A stretch of DNA of 64,000 nt from Planctomycetota bacterium (lineage in GTDB: Bacteria; Planctomycetota; Phycisphaerae; Sedimentisphaerales; Anaerohalosphaeraceae): NCBI GenBank assembly GCA_029552545.1, contig JAKPDO010000019.1, positions 372,001 to 436,000 on the forward strand, given 5' to 3'. The position numbers were made by a program, and so were the translations under genes. Shown piece after piece: positions 53,685 to 62,394 of the stretch. The notes below the pieces were generated by a model. The model saw nothing but the letters and a program-made list of their open reading frames with translations. It searched no databases and was not told where the DNA came from. Position 1 is the stretch's first letter. The number at the start of each line of letters is the position of its first letter.

Positions 53685-53699
53685 GTCCATTAGTTGTTT

Positions 53700-53969
53700 T
53701 TATTTGCTCCGCATCCATTCCTCCAGATTTTTCGCCAGCAGTTCTACGTCTTTCTTTTGCAGAATGTGCTGACGGATGAAATCGGGGATTTTCAGTTTGA
53801 GCAAGGCCTTCTCGACCCGCTTCCAAAGCGATTGACGCTGCCGTTCGGTTTGAGCCAAATAAATCTGACTGACCAGTTCCTGAACTCGCCCCAAAAGAAT
53901 GGTGTCCAAATGCTGATAATAGTTGGAGATAATGTTCTGCTGATGAGGGGTGTATTCTCTTTTTGCCAT
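53700..53969 (-). CDS. Small conserved-looking helical protein of unknown function
   Basis: 89 residues, rich in Gln and Lys with several amphipathic helices. It starts MAKREYTPHQQNIISNYYQH and has the segment RQSLWKRVEKALLKLKIP. It is soluble, without signal or known domain. AAAGGA precedes the ATG. It lies convergent with the GH5 gene, 15 bp apart. Confidence 0.6.
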   Translation of the reverse strand: MAKREYTPHQQNIISNYYQHLDTILLGRVQELVSQIYLAQTERQRQSLWKRVEKALLKLKIPDFIRQHILQKKDVELLAKNLEEWMRSK

Positions 53970-54210
53970 TGGAAGTCCTTTCTGTTCGAAGTTCCTATCC
54001 TAAAAAGCCCCCTCGAATTCAGCAAGAGTGTTTGTTTGCTGAAAATTCAAAACTTTGTATAATTTGGCGAAAAAATCATATAATTTTCTTTGCGTTCTTT
54101 CATTTTTTTGTTATATTCGCCAACAGTTGTGCGAGACAGCCATTTTATTGTTCTATTTGGTGCAATAAAAGGAATAAACAGAACATAAGTTTTGATTATA
54201 GTGATAGAAA

Positions 54211-55575
54211 ATGGATATAAAACCTTTTCGTGCTCTGCGTTTTAATCCCGAAGTCGTTGGGAACCCCGGTACCTGTATTGCTCCACCTTATGATGTGATT
54301 GATGAACAGGCCCAGCGGGATTTGTACCATGCCAATCCATATAACATTGTACGGGCCACAAAAGGTCTAAAATATCCGGAAGATGATGAACAGTCCAATG
54401 TCTATACCCGAGCTGCAGACTATCTCCGGGAGGCCATTCAGCAAAAAGCCCTTGTCTATGATGAACAAGAGGCGCTGTACGGATATGTTCAGGATTTTTC
54501 GATTGCGGGCAAACAGTATCAGCGCAGCGGGATTATCGCCCTGGGACGGCTGGAACCCTTCGGGAAGGGAATTCGCCCCCACGAAAAGACCCTCGATGGG
54601 CCCAAGGCGGATCGGCTGAATCTGATGCGGGCGACCGCCGCCCAGTTCGGCCAGATTTTTATGCTCTATGACGACCCGTCACGGGCAGCCGAACAGATGA
54701 TTCAGAGAGCGATGCAGGAATCGCCTGTGCTTGATTTCATGGATAAGGAAAATGTTCGTCATCGCCTGTATATTATTCGGCAGGAACAGGACGTTGTCCG
54801 GTTTGCTCAAATGATGAAGTCCAAATCCGGCATCATCGCCGACGGCCATCATCGCTACGAAACCGCCCTCAATTACTGGCTGGAGACCCAAAATCCAAAG
54901 GCCCAGTGGCAGATGATGACTTTTGTGAATACCTATAATGAAGGGCTTGTCATTCAGCCGACACATCGGCTCCTGTGGGGCCTGCCCGATTTTTCCGCAT
55001 CGGCTCTGCTTGATGGCCTCAAGACCGATTTTCAAATCGACCGATTTGAATGGACTGATATACACCGGAAAAAGCAGGCCTGCGCCAAGATGTTCGAACA
55101 AATGAAGACGCTTCAGGCGCAGGAAAAGACCGCCTTCGGATTTTATGCCGGCTCGAATGCTTTTTATGTCCTCACGTTCACAAATCCCCCGGCTATGATA
55201 CGCATTGCACCTCAGATGAGCGAGGCCTCTCGGCGGCTGGATGTGAATATCCTCCATCGGCTTATTCTGGAACAGCATCTTCACATCAACGATGAAAAAC
55301 TGGCCCGCCAAGCCCATATTGATTACATCAAAGATTTAGGCGATGCCATCGAACGTTCGATTGAACGCATTGACAGCGGACAGGCCCAGGCCGTTTTCTT
55401 CCTGAATCCAACCCCGATGAGCCATGTCCGGGCTGTGGCGGAAGCCGGCGAAAAAATGCCCCAAAAATCCACCTTTTTCTATCCCAAAGTGTTCAGCGGC
55501 CTGACGATTTATATGGTCGGTGCCGTTCCGCAAAAAACGGTTCAACGGTCTTTAAAACAGGAGTGTTCACGATGA
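54211..55575 (+). CDS. DUF1015 family protein
   Basis: 454 residues. It has the DUF1015 opening IKPFRALRFNPE, the PPYDVI motif, HEKTLDGPKADRL and the IADGHHRYETAL segment. Members usually neighbour serine-pathway genes and are predicted to be cytoplasmic; a kinase-like role has been proposed. The stop overlaps the next gene's ATG (ATGA), so it is coupled to the aminotransferase. Confidence 0.88.
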   Translation: MDIKPFRALRFNPEVVGNPGTCIAPPYDVIDEQAQRDLYHANPYNIVRATKGLKYPEDDEQSNVYTRAADYLREAIQQKALVYDEQEALYGYVQDFSIAGKQYQRSGIIALGRLEPFGKGIRPHEKTLDGPKADRLNLMRATAAQFGQIFMLYDDPSRAAEQMIQRAMQESPVLDFMDKENVRHRLYIIRQEQDVVRFAQMMKSKSGIIADGHHRYETALNYWLETQNPKAQWQMMTFVNTYNEGLVIQPTHRLLWGLPDFSASALLDGLKTDFQIDRFEWTDIHRKKQACAKMFEQMKTLQAQEKTAFGFYAGSNAFYVLTFTNPPAMIRIAPQMSEASRRLDVNILHRLILEQHLHINDEKLARQAHIDYIKDLGDAIERSIERIDSGQAQAVFFLNPTPMSHVRAVAEAGEKMPQKSTFFYPKVFSGLTIYMVGAVPQKTVQRSLKQECSR

Positions 55576-56660
55576 CAGACTGGAAAAATCCCCCCAAACT
55601 CTTTATTCCGGGCCCGGTTCATGTTCTGCCGGAAGTCCTCCAGCAGCTGGCCCGTCCGACGCTGGGACACCGCAACAAGGAATACTCCCAGCTCCACAAA
55701 GAAACCGTGGACATGCTCAAGAAAATCCTCTTCACCGAGCAGCATGTCTTTTTGTGCACCTCCTCGGCGTCGGGCATCTGGGAGGCCAGCATCCGCAACT
55801 GTGTCAAGAAGGACGAACCCGTTCTGTGCACCATGTGCGGGGCGTTCAGTGATAAATGGGCCGATGTTGCTCGTTCCTGCGGGCGAATGGTGGATGAGCT
55901 GAAGGTTGAGTGGGGACAGGCCACAACGCCGGAACTGATTGACAAGGCCCTCTCAGCCAAGAAATACGCCGCCATTACCCTGGTCTATAATGAAACCAGC
56001 ACCGGCCTGACCAATCCGGTTTATGAAATCAGCGAGATGATGAAAAAGAAATATCCGGATGTGCTGGTTTTTGTGGATGCTGTCAGCGCGATGGTCGGCC
56101 TACCTATCCATTTTGATCAGCTCGGCTGGGATGTGGTTTTCGCCTCCGTCCAGAAGGCCTTTGCGATTCCGCCGGGATTTACCGTAGCAGCGGTCAGCAA
56201 ACGGGCCCTTGAAAAGAGCAAATCCGTCCCCGAGCGGGGGTATTACTTCGATTTCCAGGCCTTTGCCAAGTCTGCGGAAAAAGACCAGACGCCGACAACT
56301 CCGTCGATTCCGCATATTATGGCTCTGCATTATCAGTGTACACGTCTGCTGGCTGAAGGTATGGAGAATGTCTGGAAACGCCACAAGAAAATGGGTGAAT
56401 ACGCCCGAGCATGGGCCAAGGAGCACTTTGCGCTCTTCTGTGAGGAAAAATACGCCTCTAATACCCTTACCACGGTCAAAAATACACGCGGCATTGACAT
56501 TTCGACTGTGATTAAGAACGTTCAGGCCAAGCACAATGTCCTTTTCGGCAACGGCTACGGCAAGCTCAAGAATGAGACCTTCCGGGTGGCCCATATGGGC
56601 GACATCACCCTCGAGGACCTCAAGCAGGTGCTGGCCTGGATTGAGGACGAAATCAAATAA
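55572..56660 (+). CDS. Class-V aminotransferase (alanine-glyoxylate / serine-pyruvate type)
   Basis: 362 residues from ATG 55572, with AGGAG eight bases upstream. It is a PLP enzyme with PGPVHVLPEV at the start, TSSASGIWEA, VDAVSAMVG and the PLP lysine in SVQKAFAIPPG. It could act on serine, alanine or phosphoserine. With DUF1015 upstream, a serine-synthesis role is likely. No serA-type gene is adjacent. Confidence 0.82.
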   Translation: MTDWKNPPKLFIPGPVHVLPEVLQQLARPTLGHRNKEYSQLHKETVDMLKKILFTEQHVFLCTSSASGIWEASIRNCVKKDEPVLCTMCGAFSDKWADVARSCGRMVDELKVEWGQATTPELIDKALSAKKYAAITLVYNETSTGLTNPVYEISEMMKKKYPDVLVFVDAVSAMVGLPIHFDQLGWDVVFASVQKAFAIPPGFTVAAVSKRALEKSKSVPERGYYFDFQAFAKSAEKDQTPTTPSIPHIMALHYQCTRLLAEGMENVWKRHKKMGEYARAWAKEHFALFCEEKYASNTLTTVKNTRGIDISTVIKNVQAKHNVLFGNGYGKLKNETFRVAHMGDITLEDLKQVLAWIEDEIK

Positions 56661-56681
56661 CCGGATTTCGCCGCAATTTTC

Positions 56682-56716
56682 AAGGCCTGTCGAACCCTTC
56701 GGCAGGCCTTTTTTTT
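56682..56716 (+). terminator. Intrinsic terminator after the aminotransferase
   Basis: A 13-bp stem with one G-T pair (AAGGCCTGTCGAA with TTCGGCAGGCCTT), a three-base loop and a T run. Confidence 0.85.
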
Positions 56717-56793
56717 GCAATCTGTTGCTTTTTGGAGACGTAAAAGATATATTAGTCTGCTCAAACAACCAGAAAGAATCAGGAGTAAACACA

Positions 56794-57795
56794 ATGGCAA
56801 AAAACATTGCAATTGCCGGGGTAACCGGTGCGGTCGGGCAGGAGTTCCTGAGAATCCTCGAGGAACGCAATTTCCCCTTTAACCAGTGCAAAATGCTCGC
56901 TTCCAGCCGCTCTGTCGGCAAAAAAGTCACCCTCAAGGGCAAAGAATATGCCGTAGAGGAACTCAAACACGACAGTTTCAAGGGGGTGGATATTGCCCTG
57001 TTTTCCGCCGGCGGGGCACGCAGCAAGGAATTTGCTCCTTCCGCCGTCAAGGCCGGTGCCGTCGTGGTGGACAACTCCTCGGCCTTCCGGATGGACCCCG
57101 ATGTGCCGCTGGTGGTGCCGGAAATCAATCCGCAGGATATTTACAAGCACAAAGGGATTATCGCCAACCCGAACTGCACAACCATTATTGCGATTGTCGT
57201 CGTCTGGCCGCTGCACAAGGCCAACCCGGTCAAGCGCATGGTTGTCAGCAGCTATCAGGCCGCCAGCGGGGCGGGCCAGTCCGCCATGCTCGAACTGCTC
57301 CAGCAGGCCCGCGAAGTCCTCGACGGCAAGCCCGTTACCGTCAAGAATCTCAAGTACCAGCTGGCCTTCAATGTGTATTGCCACGATTCGAAAATCGGTC
57401 CCAACGGCTACAACGAGGAAGAAATGAAACTGGTCAACGAGACCCGCAAAATCTTCCATTGTCCGGATATTGCCATCACGGGCACCTGTGTGCGTGTTCC
57501 GGTCCTGCGGGCCCACAGCGAGAGCATCAATCTTGAGTTTACCCATCCGATTACACCGGATGAAGTCCGCCAGCTCTTGAGCACGGCCCCGGGTGTAAAA
57601 ATCATCGATGACCGGGCCAACAATCGTTTCCCGATGCCGCTGGATGCCACGGGCAAGGACGATGTGTTCGTCGGACGCATTCGCCAGGATGAATCCATTC
57701 CGGACAATCGCGGCATTAATCTGTGGGTTTCCGGTGACCAAATCCGCAAGGGTGCGGCCCTCAATGCCGTCCAAATCGCTGAGAAACTGCTTTAA
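56794..57795 (+). CDS. asd: Aspartate-semialdehyde dehydrogenase
   Basis: 333 residues from ATG 56794, with AGGAG about eight bases upstream. It reduces aspartyl phosphate to the semialdehyde, feeding lysine, threonine and methionine. It has AGVTGAVGQEFLRIL, the cysteine of IANPNCTT, SSYQAASGAGQSAMLEL and GTCVRVPVLRAHSES. A terminator on each side marks it as an independent unit. Confidence 0.96.
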   Translation: MAKNIAIAGVTGAVGQEFLRILEERNFPFNQCKMLASSRSVGKKVTLKGKEYAVEELKHDSFKGVDIALFSAGGARSKEFAPSAVKAGAVVVDNSSAFRMDPDVPLVVPEINPQDIYKHKGIIANPNCTTIIAIVVVWPLHKANPVKRMVVSSYQAASGAGQSAMLELLQQAREVLDGKPVTVKNLKYQLAFNVYCHDSKIGPNGYNEEEMKLVNETRKIFHCPDIAITGTCVRVPVLRAHSESINLEFTHPITPDEVRQLLSTAPGVKIIDDRANNRFPMPLDATGKDDVFVGRIRQDESIPDNRGINLWVSGDQIRKGAALNAVQIAEKLL

Positions 57796-57822
57796 CAGCA
57801 GGGGCTTTTCAGGTACTCTATA

Positions 57823-57848
57823 GGCCGGGTATTTATCCGGCCTTTTTT
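57823..57848 (+). terminator. Intrinsic terminator between asd and truA
   Basis: A 6-bp stem (GGCCGG with CCGGCC), eight-base loop and six T residues, ending three bases before the truA ATG. Confidence 0.75.
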
Positions 57849-57851
57849 ATT

Positions 57852-58595
57852 ATGCAGGCAAGAAAGATTAAGTTGACCCTTCAGTACAATGGAAGCCGCT
57901 TTCACGGCTGGGCGGCCCAGCCGGGGCTGCCTACCATTCAGGGCACTATCGAGGAGGCCTTCGAAAAACTGTGCGGTCAAAAGGTTGAGGTTGTCGGCTC
58001 CTCGCGTACGGATGCCGGTGTCCACGCGCTCGGTCAGGTTGCTCATGCGGTTCTGGCGGACTGTCCTATCCCGACCGCCAATCTTCAAAAGGCCCTGAAT
58101 CGGCTTCTGCCCGAAGATATCGCCGTGGCGGCTGTGGAAGAAGTGTCCGATTCTTTTGATGCTGTCTCCGATACGCGAAGCAAACGATACCGATATACCA
58201 TCCACAATGGCTCCATTCGTCCGGTGCTCGAGATTCACCGCTGCTGGCATTATCCCTATCCGCTGGATATCGAGGCCATGCAGCATGCCGCCGAACGGCT
58301 TTTGGGCACCCGCGATTTTAAATCATTTGCCTCGGCAGGCGATCAGCGGCTGTCCTCTGTCCGAACCGTAACGCTTTGCCGGGTTCAGAGCGACCCGCCC
58401 TGGATTACGCTGGATATCGCCGCCGACGGCTTTCTGTATAATATGGTTCGCAACATTGTCGGCACCCTCGTAGAAATCGGGCGAGGACGCTGGCGGCCGG
58501 AGGAGATAGACTGGATTCTGGAGGCCAAAGACCGTGCGGCTGCCGGTCCCATCGCTCCGCCCGGCGGGCTTTGTCTGATGGAGATTTTTTATTGA
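57852..58595 (+). CDS. truA: tRNA pseudouridine(38-40) synthase
   Basis: 247 residues. It has the catalytic Asp in GSSRTDAGVHALGQ, the opening KLTLQYNGSRFHGW and the GFLYNMVRNIVGTL motif. It converts U38-40 of tRNAs to pseudouridine. The ATG lies three bases after the T run of a terminator and has no Shine-Dalgarno sequence, so it probably depends on readthrough or a leaderless start. The glycosyltransferase begins one base after its stop. Confidence 0.95.
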   Translation: MQARKIKLTLQYNGSRFHGWAAQPGLPTIQGTIEEAFEKLCGQKVEVVGSSRTDAGVHALGQVAHAVLADCPIPTANLQKALNRLLPEDIAVAAVEEVSDSFDAVSDTRSKRYRYTIHNGSIRPVLEIHRCWHYPYPLDIEAMQHAAERLLGTRDFKSFASAGDQRLSSVRTVTLCRVQSDPPWITLDIAADGFLYNMVRNIVGTLVEIGRGRWRPEEIDWILEAKDRAAAGPIAPPGGLCLMEIFY

Positions 58596-58596
58596 G

Positions 58597-59799
58597 ATGA
58601 AGATTGTCCACGTTATCACACGTCTGATTGTCGGCGGGGCGCAGGAGAACACCCTGATTACCTGCCGTCTTCTGGCTCGTCGCGGTCACGAGGTCGTGCT
58701 GATTACAGGCCCGGCCGTCGGTCCGGAAGGGGCTCTCTTTGAAGAGGTCCGCAAAGACGGATACGAAATCATCCTCCTGGATGAACTTTGTCGGGAAATC
58801 TCTCCGATGAACGATGTGTCCGCCTATTGGAAGCTCAAGCGGCTTCTGCGCCGTCTGAATCCGGATATTGTCCATACCCACTCGGCCAAGGCGGGCATTC
58901 TGGGCCGCTGGGCCGGCTGGGCCTTAAAGGGCAGACTTGCCGGTGCAAATCCCGTTCGGCCCTTCGTGGTTCATACCGTTCACGGGCTTGCGTTTCATCC
59001 ATATCAAAGCCGTCTCCTGAATCGTTTTTATATTGCCGTTGAGAAAGCCGCCGCCCGCCGAACCGATGCCTTTCTGACCGTGGCGGATGCGATGACGGTT
59101 CAGGCCAAAGCCGCCGGCATCGGTCGGGACAAACCCTGGACGACCGCCTATTCGGCCATTGAAGAGGAGCAGTTTGTTCATCCGCCTTCTGCAGAGGCCA
59201 TTGCGGCCTTTCGCCGGGAGTACAACCTGCCCGCCGAAGCGATTGTTATTGTCAAAATCGCCCGGCTCTTCCACCTCAAGGGGCACGAGTATGTCATTCG
59301 TTCCGCCCAGACCCTCGCTCGGGCTTGTCCGAATGTCTATTGGCTTTTCGTCGGCGACGGCATCCTGACTGAACAGCGGAAAGAGGAAATCCGACGTGCC
59401 GGTCTGGAAGGACGGTTTCGCTTTACCGGTCTTCTGCCTCCTTCCCGGATTCCGCTGGCCATCCATGCCTCCGATTTCCTTGTGCACTGCTCGCTGCGGG
59501 AAGGGCTGGCCCGTGTCCTGCCCCAGGCGATGCTCTGCGGCAAACCCGTCGTCAGTTTCGACATTGACGGGGCCCGCGAGGTGGTCAATCCCTCCACCGG
59601 ATTTCTCATTGAACCCGAAAATGTCCAGCAGCTCATATATGCCTGCCGGCAGCTGATTGACAATCCCGCCCTGCGGATGCAGCTGGGACAAAATGCCCGC
59701 CGTTCCGTTCTGGGCAAATTCGCCCCCGAAACGATGGTCAATACCATCGAGTCCGTCTATCAGAAACTGTTCAGCGAACGATCGCAGAAACGCCGATAA
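58597..59799 (+). CDS. GT4-family glycosyltransferase
   Basis: 400 residues. It has a GT-B fold with an N-terminal VITRLIVGGAQENTL and a C-terminal FVGDGILTE and ARLFHLKGHEY. The E-x7-E motif reads EGLARVLPQ, with Gln in place of the second Glu, a change that occurs in some GT4 subfamilies. It probably transfers a sugar to a lipid or surface polymer. It starts one base after the truA stop. Confidence 0.83.
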   Translation: MKIVHVITRLIVGGAQENTLITCRLLARRGHEVVLITGPAVGPEGALFEEVRKDGYEIILLDELCREISPMNDVSAYWKLKRLLRRLNPDIVHTHSAKAGILGRWAGWALKGRLAGANPVRPFVVHTVHGLAFHPYQSRLLNRFYIAVEKAAARRTDAFLTVADAMTVQAKAAGIGRDKPWTTAYSAIEEEQFVHPPSAEAIAAFRREYNLPAEAIVIVKIARLFHLKGHEYVIRSAQTLARACPNVYWLFVGDGILTEQRKEEIRRAGLEGRFRFTGLLPPSRIPLAIHASDFLVHCSLREGLARVLPQAMLCGKPVVSFDIDGAREVVNPSTGFLIEPENVQQLIYACRQLIDNPALRMQLGQNARRSVLGKFAPETMVNTIESVYQKLFSERSQKRR

Positions 59800-59814
59800 G
59801 TCAGACGGGTGTCT

Positions 59815-61221
59815 TTATTCTCTGAACCGTGCCTTCTCGAGCTGGTGCAGTTTTTTCCACACACCCGTTCGGAAAAAGAAGAAGAGGGCAGCCGCCCGGA
59901 CGGCCCAGTCGGCGGCTGTTGCCGTCCAGACACCCGCCAGTCCCCAGCCGAGGTAAAAGGCCAGCAGCCAGGTTCCGCCCAGCCGGAAAATCACGGTGCT
60001 GACCAACCCGACATACAGGGCCGACTTGGTATCCCCGGCCCCGCGCAGGGCTCCGATAAAAATGAAGGTAAACGCCATAAACGGAAGCTCCAGCCCGGCT
60101 ATCCGCAGCGCTGTCCCCGCACCGTCCAGGACCTGCGGTGTTGCCCCAAATATTCGAACCAGCTGCGGTCCCCACAGGGCAAAGACGATGCTTAATATCC
60201 CCATAAAGACCGCCGAGACCGCCAGCATCCGCCGGACGGCGAATTCCGCAATATGCTCCAGCTGCGCCCCGACCGCCTGTCCGACCAAAGTTGTCGCCGC
60301 CACAGCCAGCCCCCAAACCGGCATATAGGCAAAGGATTCCATCTGGACGGCCAGCTGATGCGAAGCCAAAGCGGTTGTTCCCAGCATCGCCACCAGCCGC
60401 ATAAACAGCACATAGATAAAGGTATTGGACAGACGTTCCGCCAGGGCCGGAGCCGCCAGATACCACAGCCGATGCAGCATAACCTGAGTCGGTTTGAGGA
60501 AATGGTGCCAGCCCAGACCGATGCTGCGGCGGGAAAACAGGGCTCCTACAGATACCGCCGCCTCGGTCGTTCGTGCCAGCACCGTTCCCCAGGCCACTCC
60601 GTAAAAGCCCATTTTCGGCACTCCCACGCCGAACGCCAAAACCACACTGGCGATCAGATTCACGACATTCATCAGGACTGAAATCCACATAGCCCGCATC
60701 ACATCCCCCTTGCTGCGGTGGATGCTGTTGCTTGTGAACAGCGGCAGCCCGAACACACAGGAGAGCATCAGAATCTTCAGATAGCGGCTTCCGGCGGGCA
60801 GGACCGCCTCCGAGGCCCCCAGCAGGCGAATGATTGGTTCTGAAAGCCAATAGCCGACGGCGGCAATCCCCGCCGCCGTGGCAAACGAAATGGTCAGGGA
60901 CAGGGCGGCATAGCGGCAGGCCGTCTGCCGATCGCCTTCGCCCCACGAACGCGAGACAATCGATGCTGTTGAAATTGCCAGAGCGATATACGGGGCGTTG
61001 ATGAAGAACATAGCCAGCCCCGCCAGGGCGGATGCCGCCAGGAAGTTTTCGTTCCGGAGCCAGCCGACAATCAAGGTATCTACAAAAAACACCAGCGAGA
61101 ACAGCAGGTTCTCAAAGACAGCCGGGGCTGCCAGCGCTGCCAGCGTCCGGTTCAAATCCCGCAGACGCAGGTTCAGCCGTTCAACGGGCTGTTCGATGGA
61201 GTAGGATTCACTGTCCGCCAT
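59815..61221 (-). CDS. MATE-family multidrug/sodium exporter
   Basis: 468 residues from ATG 61221 (a TTG at 61290 would add 23). Twelve transmembrane segments with the MATE pattern: LAALAAPAVFENLLFSLVFF, SKGDVMRAMWISVLMNVVN and FIGALRGAGDTKSALYVGL. It exports cationic compounds or metabolites using an ion gradient. It is convergent with the glycosyltransferase, 15 bp apart. Confidence 0.86.
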   Translation of the reverse strand: MADSESYSIEQPVERLNLRLRDLNRTLAALAAPAVFENLLFSLVFFVDTLIVGWLRNENFLAASALAGLAMFFINAPYIALAISTASIVSRSWGEGDRQTACRYAALSLTISFATAAGIAAVGYWLSEPIIRLLGASEAVLPAGSRYLKILMLSCVFGLPLFTSNSIHRSKGDVMRAMWISVLMNVVNLIASVVLAFGVGVPKMGFYGVAWGTVLARTTEAAVSVGALFSRRSIGLGWHHFLKPTQVMLHRLWYLAAPALAERLSNTFIYVLFMRLVAMLGTTALASHQLAVQMESFAYMPVWGLAVAATTLVGQAVGAQLEHIAEFAVRRMLAVSAVFMGILSIVFALWGPQLVRIFGATPQVLDGAGTALRIAGLELPFMAFTFIFIGALRGAGDTKSALYVGLVSTVIFRLGGTWLLAFYLGWGLAGVWTATAADWAVRAAALFFFFRTGVWKKLHQLEKARFRE

Positions 61222-61406
61222 TTGTTGATACCATTCGTTTTTGACGATTCCAAAACAGAACAGAATAAACAGGCCCGGGCCGAATCGCAATCAAAAACAG
61301 CGGGCCCCCGACATCCCGTTGGGATGCTGAATTTGTCCTTGCCCTCTGCTGTCCGGCCTTTTACACTGATGCTTTTGGAAAACGACGGTTCAGCAGAGCG
61401 ACAGAA

Positions 61407-62387
61407 ATGGAACCCAAAGACCCCATTTATCATTCTGTGATGACGATTGCCGGGCGGGACATTACCGAACTGCACGAGGAATGGACGGTCCGGCAGGCGC
61501 TGGAGGATATTCGAAGCCGTCAGCTGGGCGACCGAATTATGTATTTTTATGTGGTGGATGCAGACCGGCGTCTTGTTGGTGTGATTCCGACCCGGCGGCT
61601 CCTGACGGCGCCTCTGGAGAAACCACTGTCTGAGATTATGATTCGCGATGTTATTACGATTCCGCATACGGCGACGGTCTTTGATGCCTGTGAGCTCTTT
61701 GCGATTCATCGGTTTCTGGCCCTGCCGGTAGTCAACGACAAACAGCAGATTGTCGGGGTAGTGGATGTGGGGATGTTTACGGATGAAATATTGAGCGTGA
61801 TAGAGCGCGAGCGGATTGCCGAAGTCTTCGAAATTATCGGCTTTCGGGTCTCGCAGCTGCGAAACGCCTCGCCGCTTCGGGCCTTTCGGGTTCGCCTTCC
61901 CTGGCTGACGGCCACCATCGCCAGCGGTACGATTTGTGCGCTGCTGGTCGGTGTGTATGAGCTGACGTTGGCCAAGACTCTTGTGCTGGCCTTCTTTTTG
62001 ACCCTTGTGCTGGGACTGGGCGAGAGTGTGAGCATGCAGTCGATGACGGTCACCATCCAGGCCCTGCGTTCGATGCGTCCGACCCTTCGCTGGTATCTGT
62101 CTTCTCTGGTTCGTGAGGCGGGCACATCCCTCCTGCTCGGGGCGGCCTGCGGGCTGGCCGTGGGAATGATTGTCTGGCTTTGGCGCGGCGCCGGACTGCC
62201 GGCCTTGGTTATCGGCGGCAGCATCCTTCTGTCGCTTTCGACGGCTTGTTTTCTCGGCTTGAGCATTCCGGCCCTCCTGCACGCCCTGAAACTGGACCCC
62301 AAAGTTGCCGCCGGGCCGATTACGCTGGCCCTGGCGGATATCTTTACTGTTCTGATTTATTTTACGTTGGCGTCTATTCTTTTGTGA
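61407..62387 (+). CDS. Short MgtE-like magnesium transporter without the N domain
   Basis: 326 residues, against about 450 for full MgtE. A CBS pair occupies about residues 12-145 (YFYVVDADRRLVGVIPTRRL, LPVVNDKQQIVGVVDV). Then come about five transmembrane segments with the MgtE core (SVSMQSMTVTIQAL, KVAAGPITLALADIFT). The Asp of the last motif, which binds Mg in the pore of known MgtE, is present. The superhelical N domain that normally gates the channel is missing. It is followed by pdxB after seven bases. Confidence 0.78.
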   Translation: MEPKDPIYHSVMTIAGRDITELHEEWTVRQALEDIRSRQLGDRIMYFYVVDADRRLVGVIPTRRLLTAPLEKPLSEIMIRDVITIPHTATVFDACELFAIHRFLALPVVNDKQQIVGVVDVGMFTDEILSVIERERIAEVFEIIGFRVSQLRNASPLRAFRVRLPWLTATIASGTICALLVGVYELTLAKTLVLAFFLTLVLGLGESVSMQSMTVTIQALRSMRPTLRWYLSSLVREAGTSLLLGAACGLAVGMIVWLWRGAGLPALVIGGSILLSLSTACFLGLSIPALLHALKLDPKVAAGPITLALADIFTVLIYFTLASILL

Positions 62388-62394
62388 GGTTCTT

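Noticed and set aside
59801-60946. 381-codon minus-strand frame inside the MATE gene
   Set aside because: It is a shadow: Gly/Arg-rich composition, no family, and it is covered by a clear 12-helix MATE protein in another frame on the same strand.
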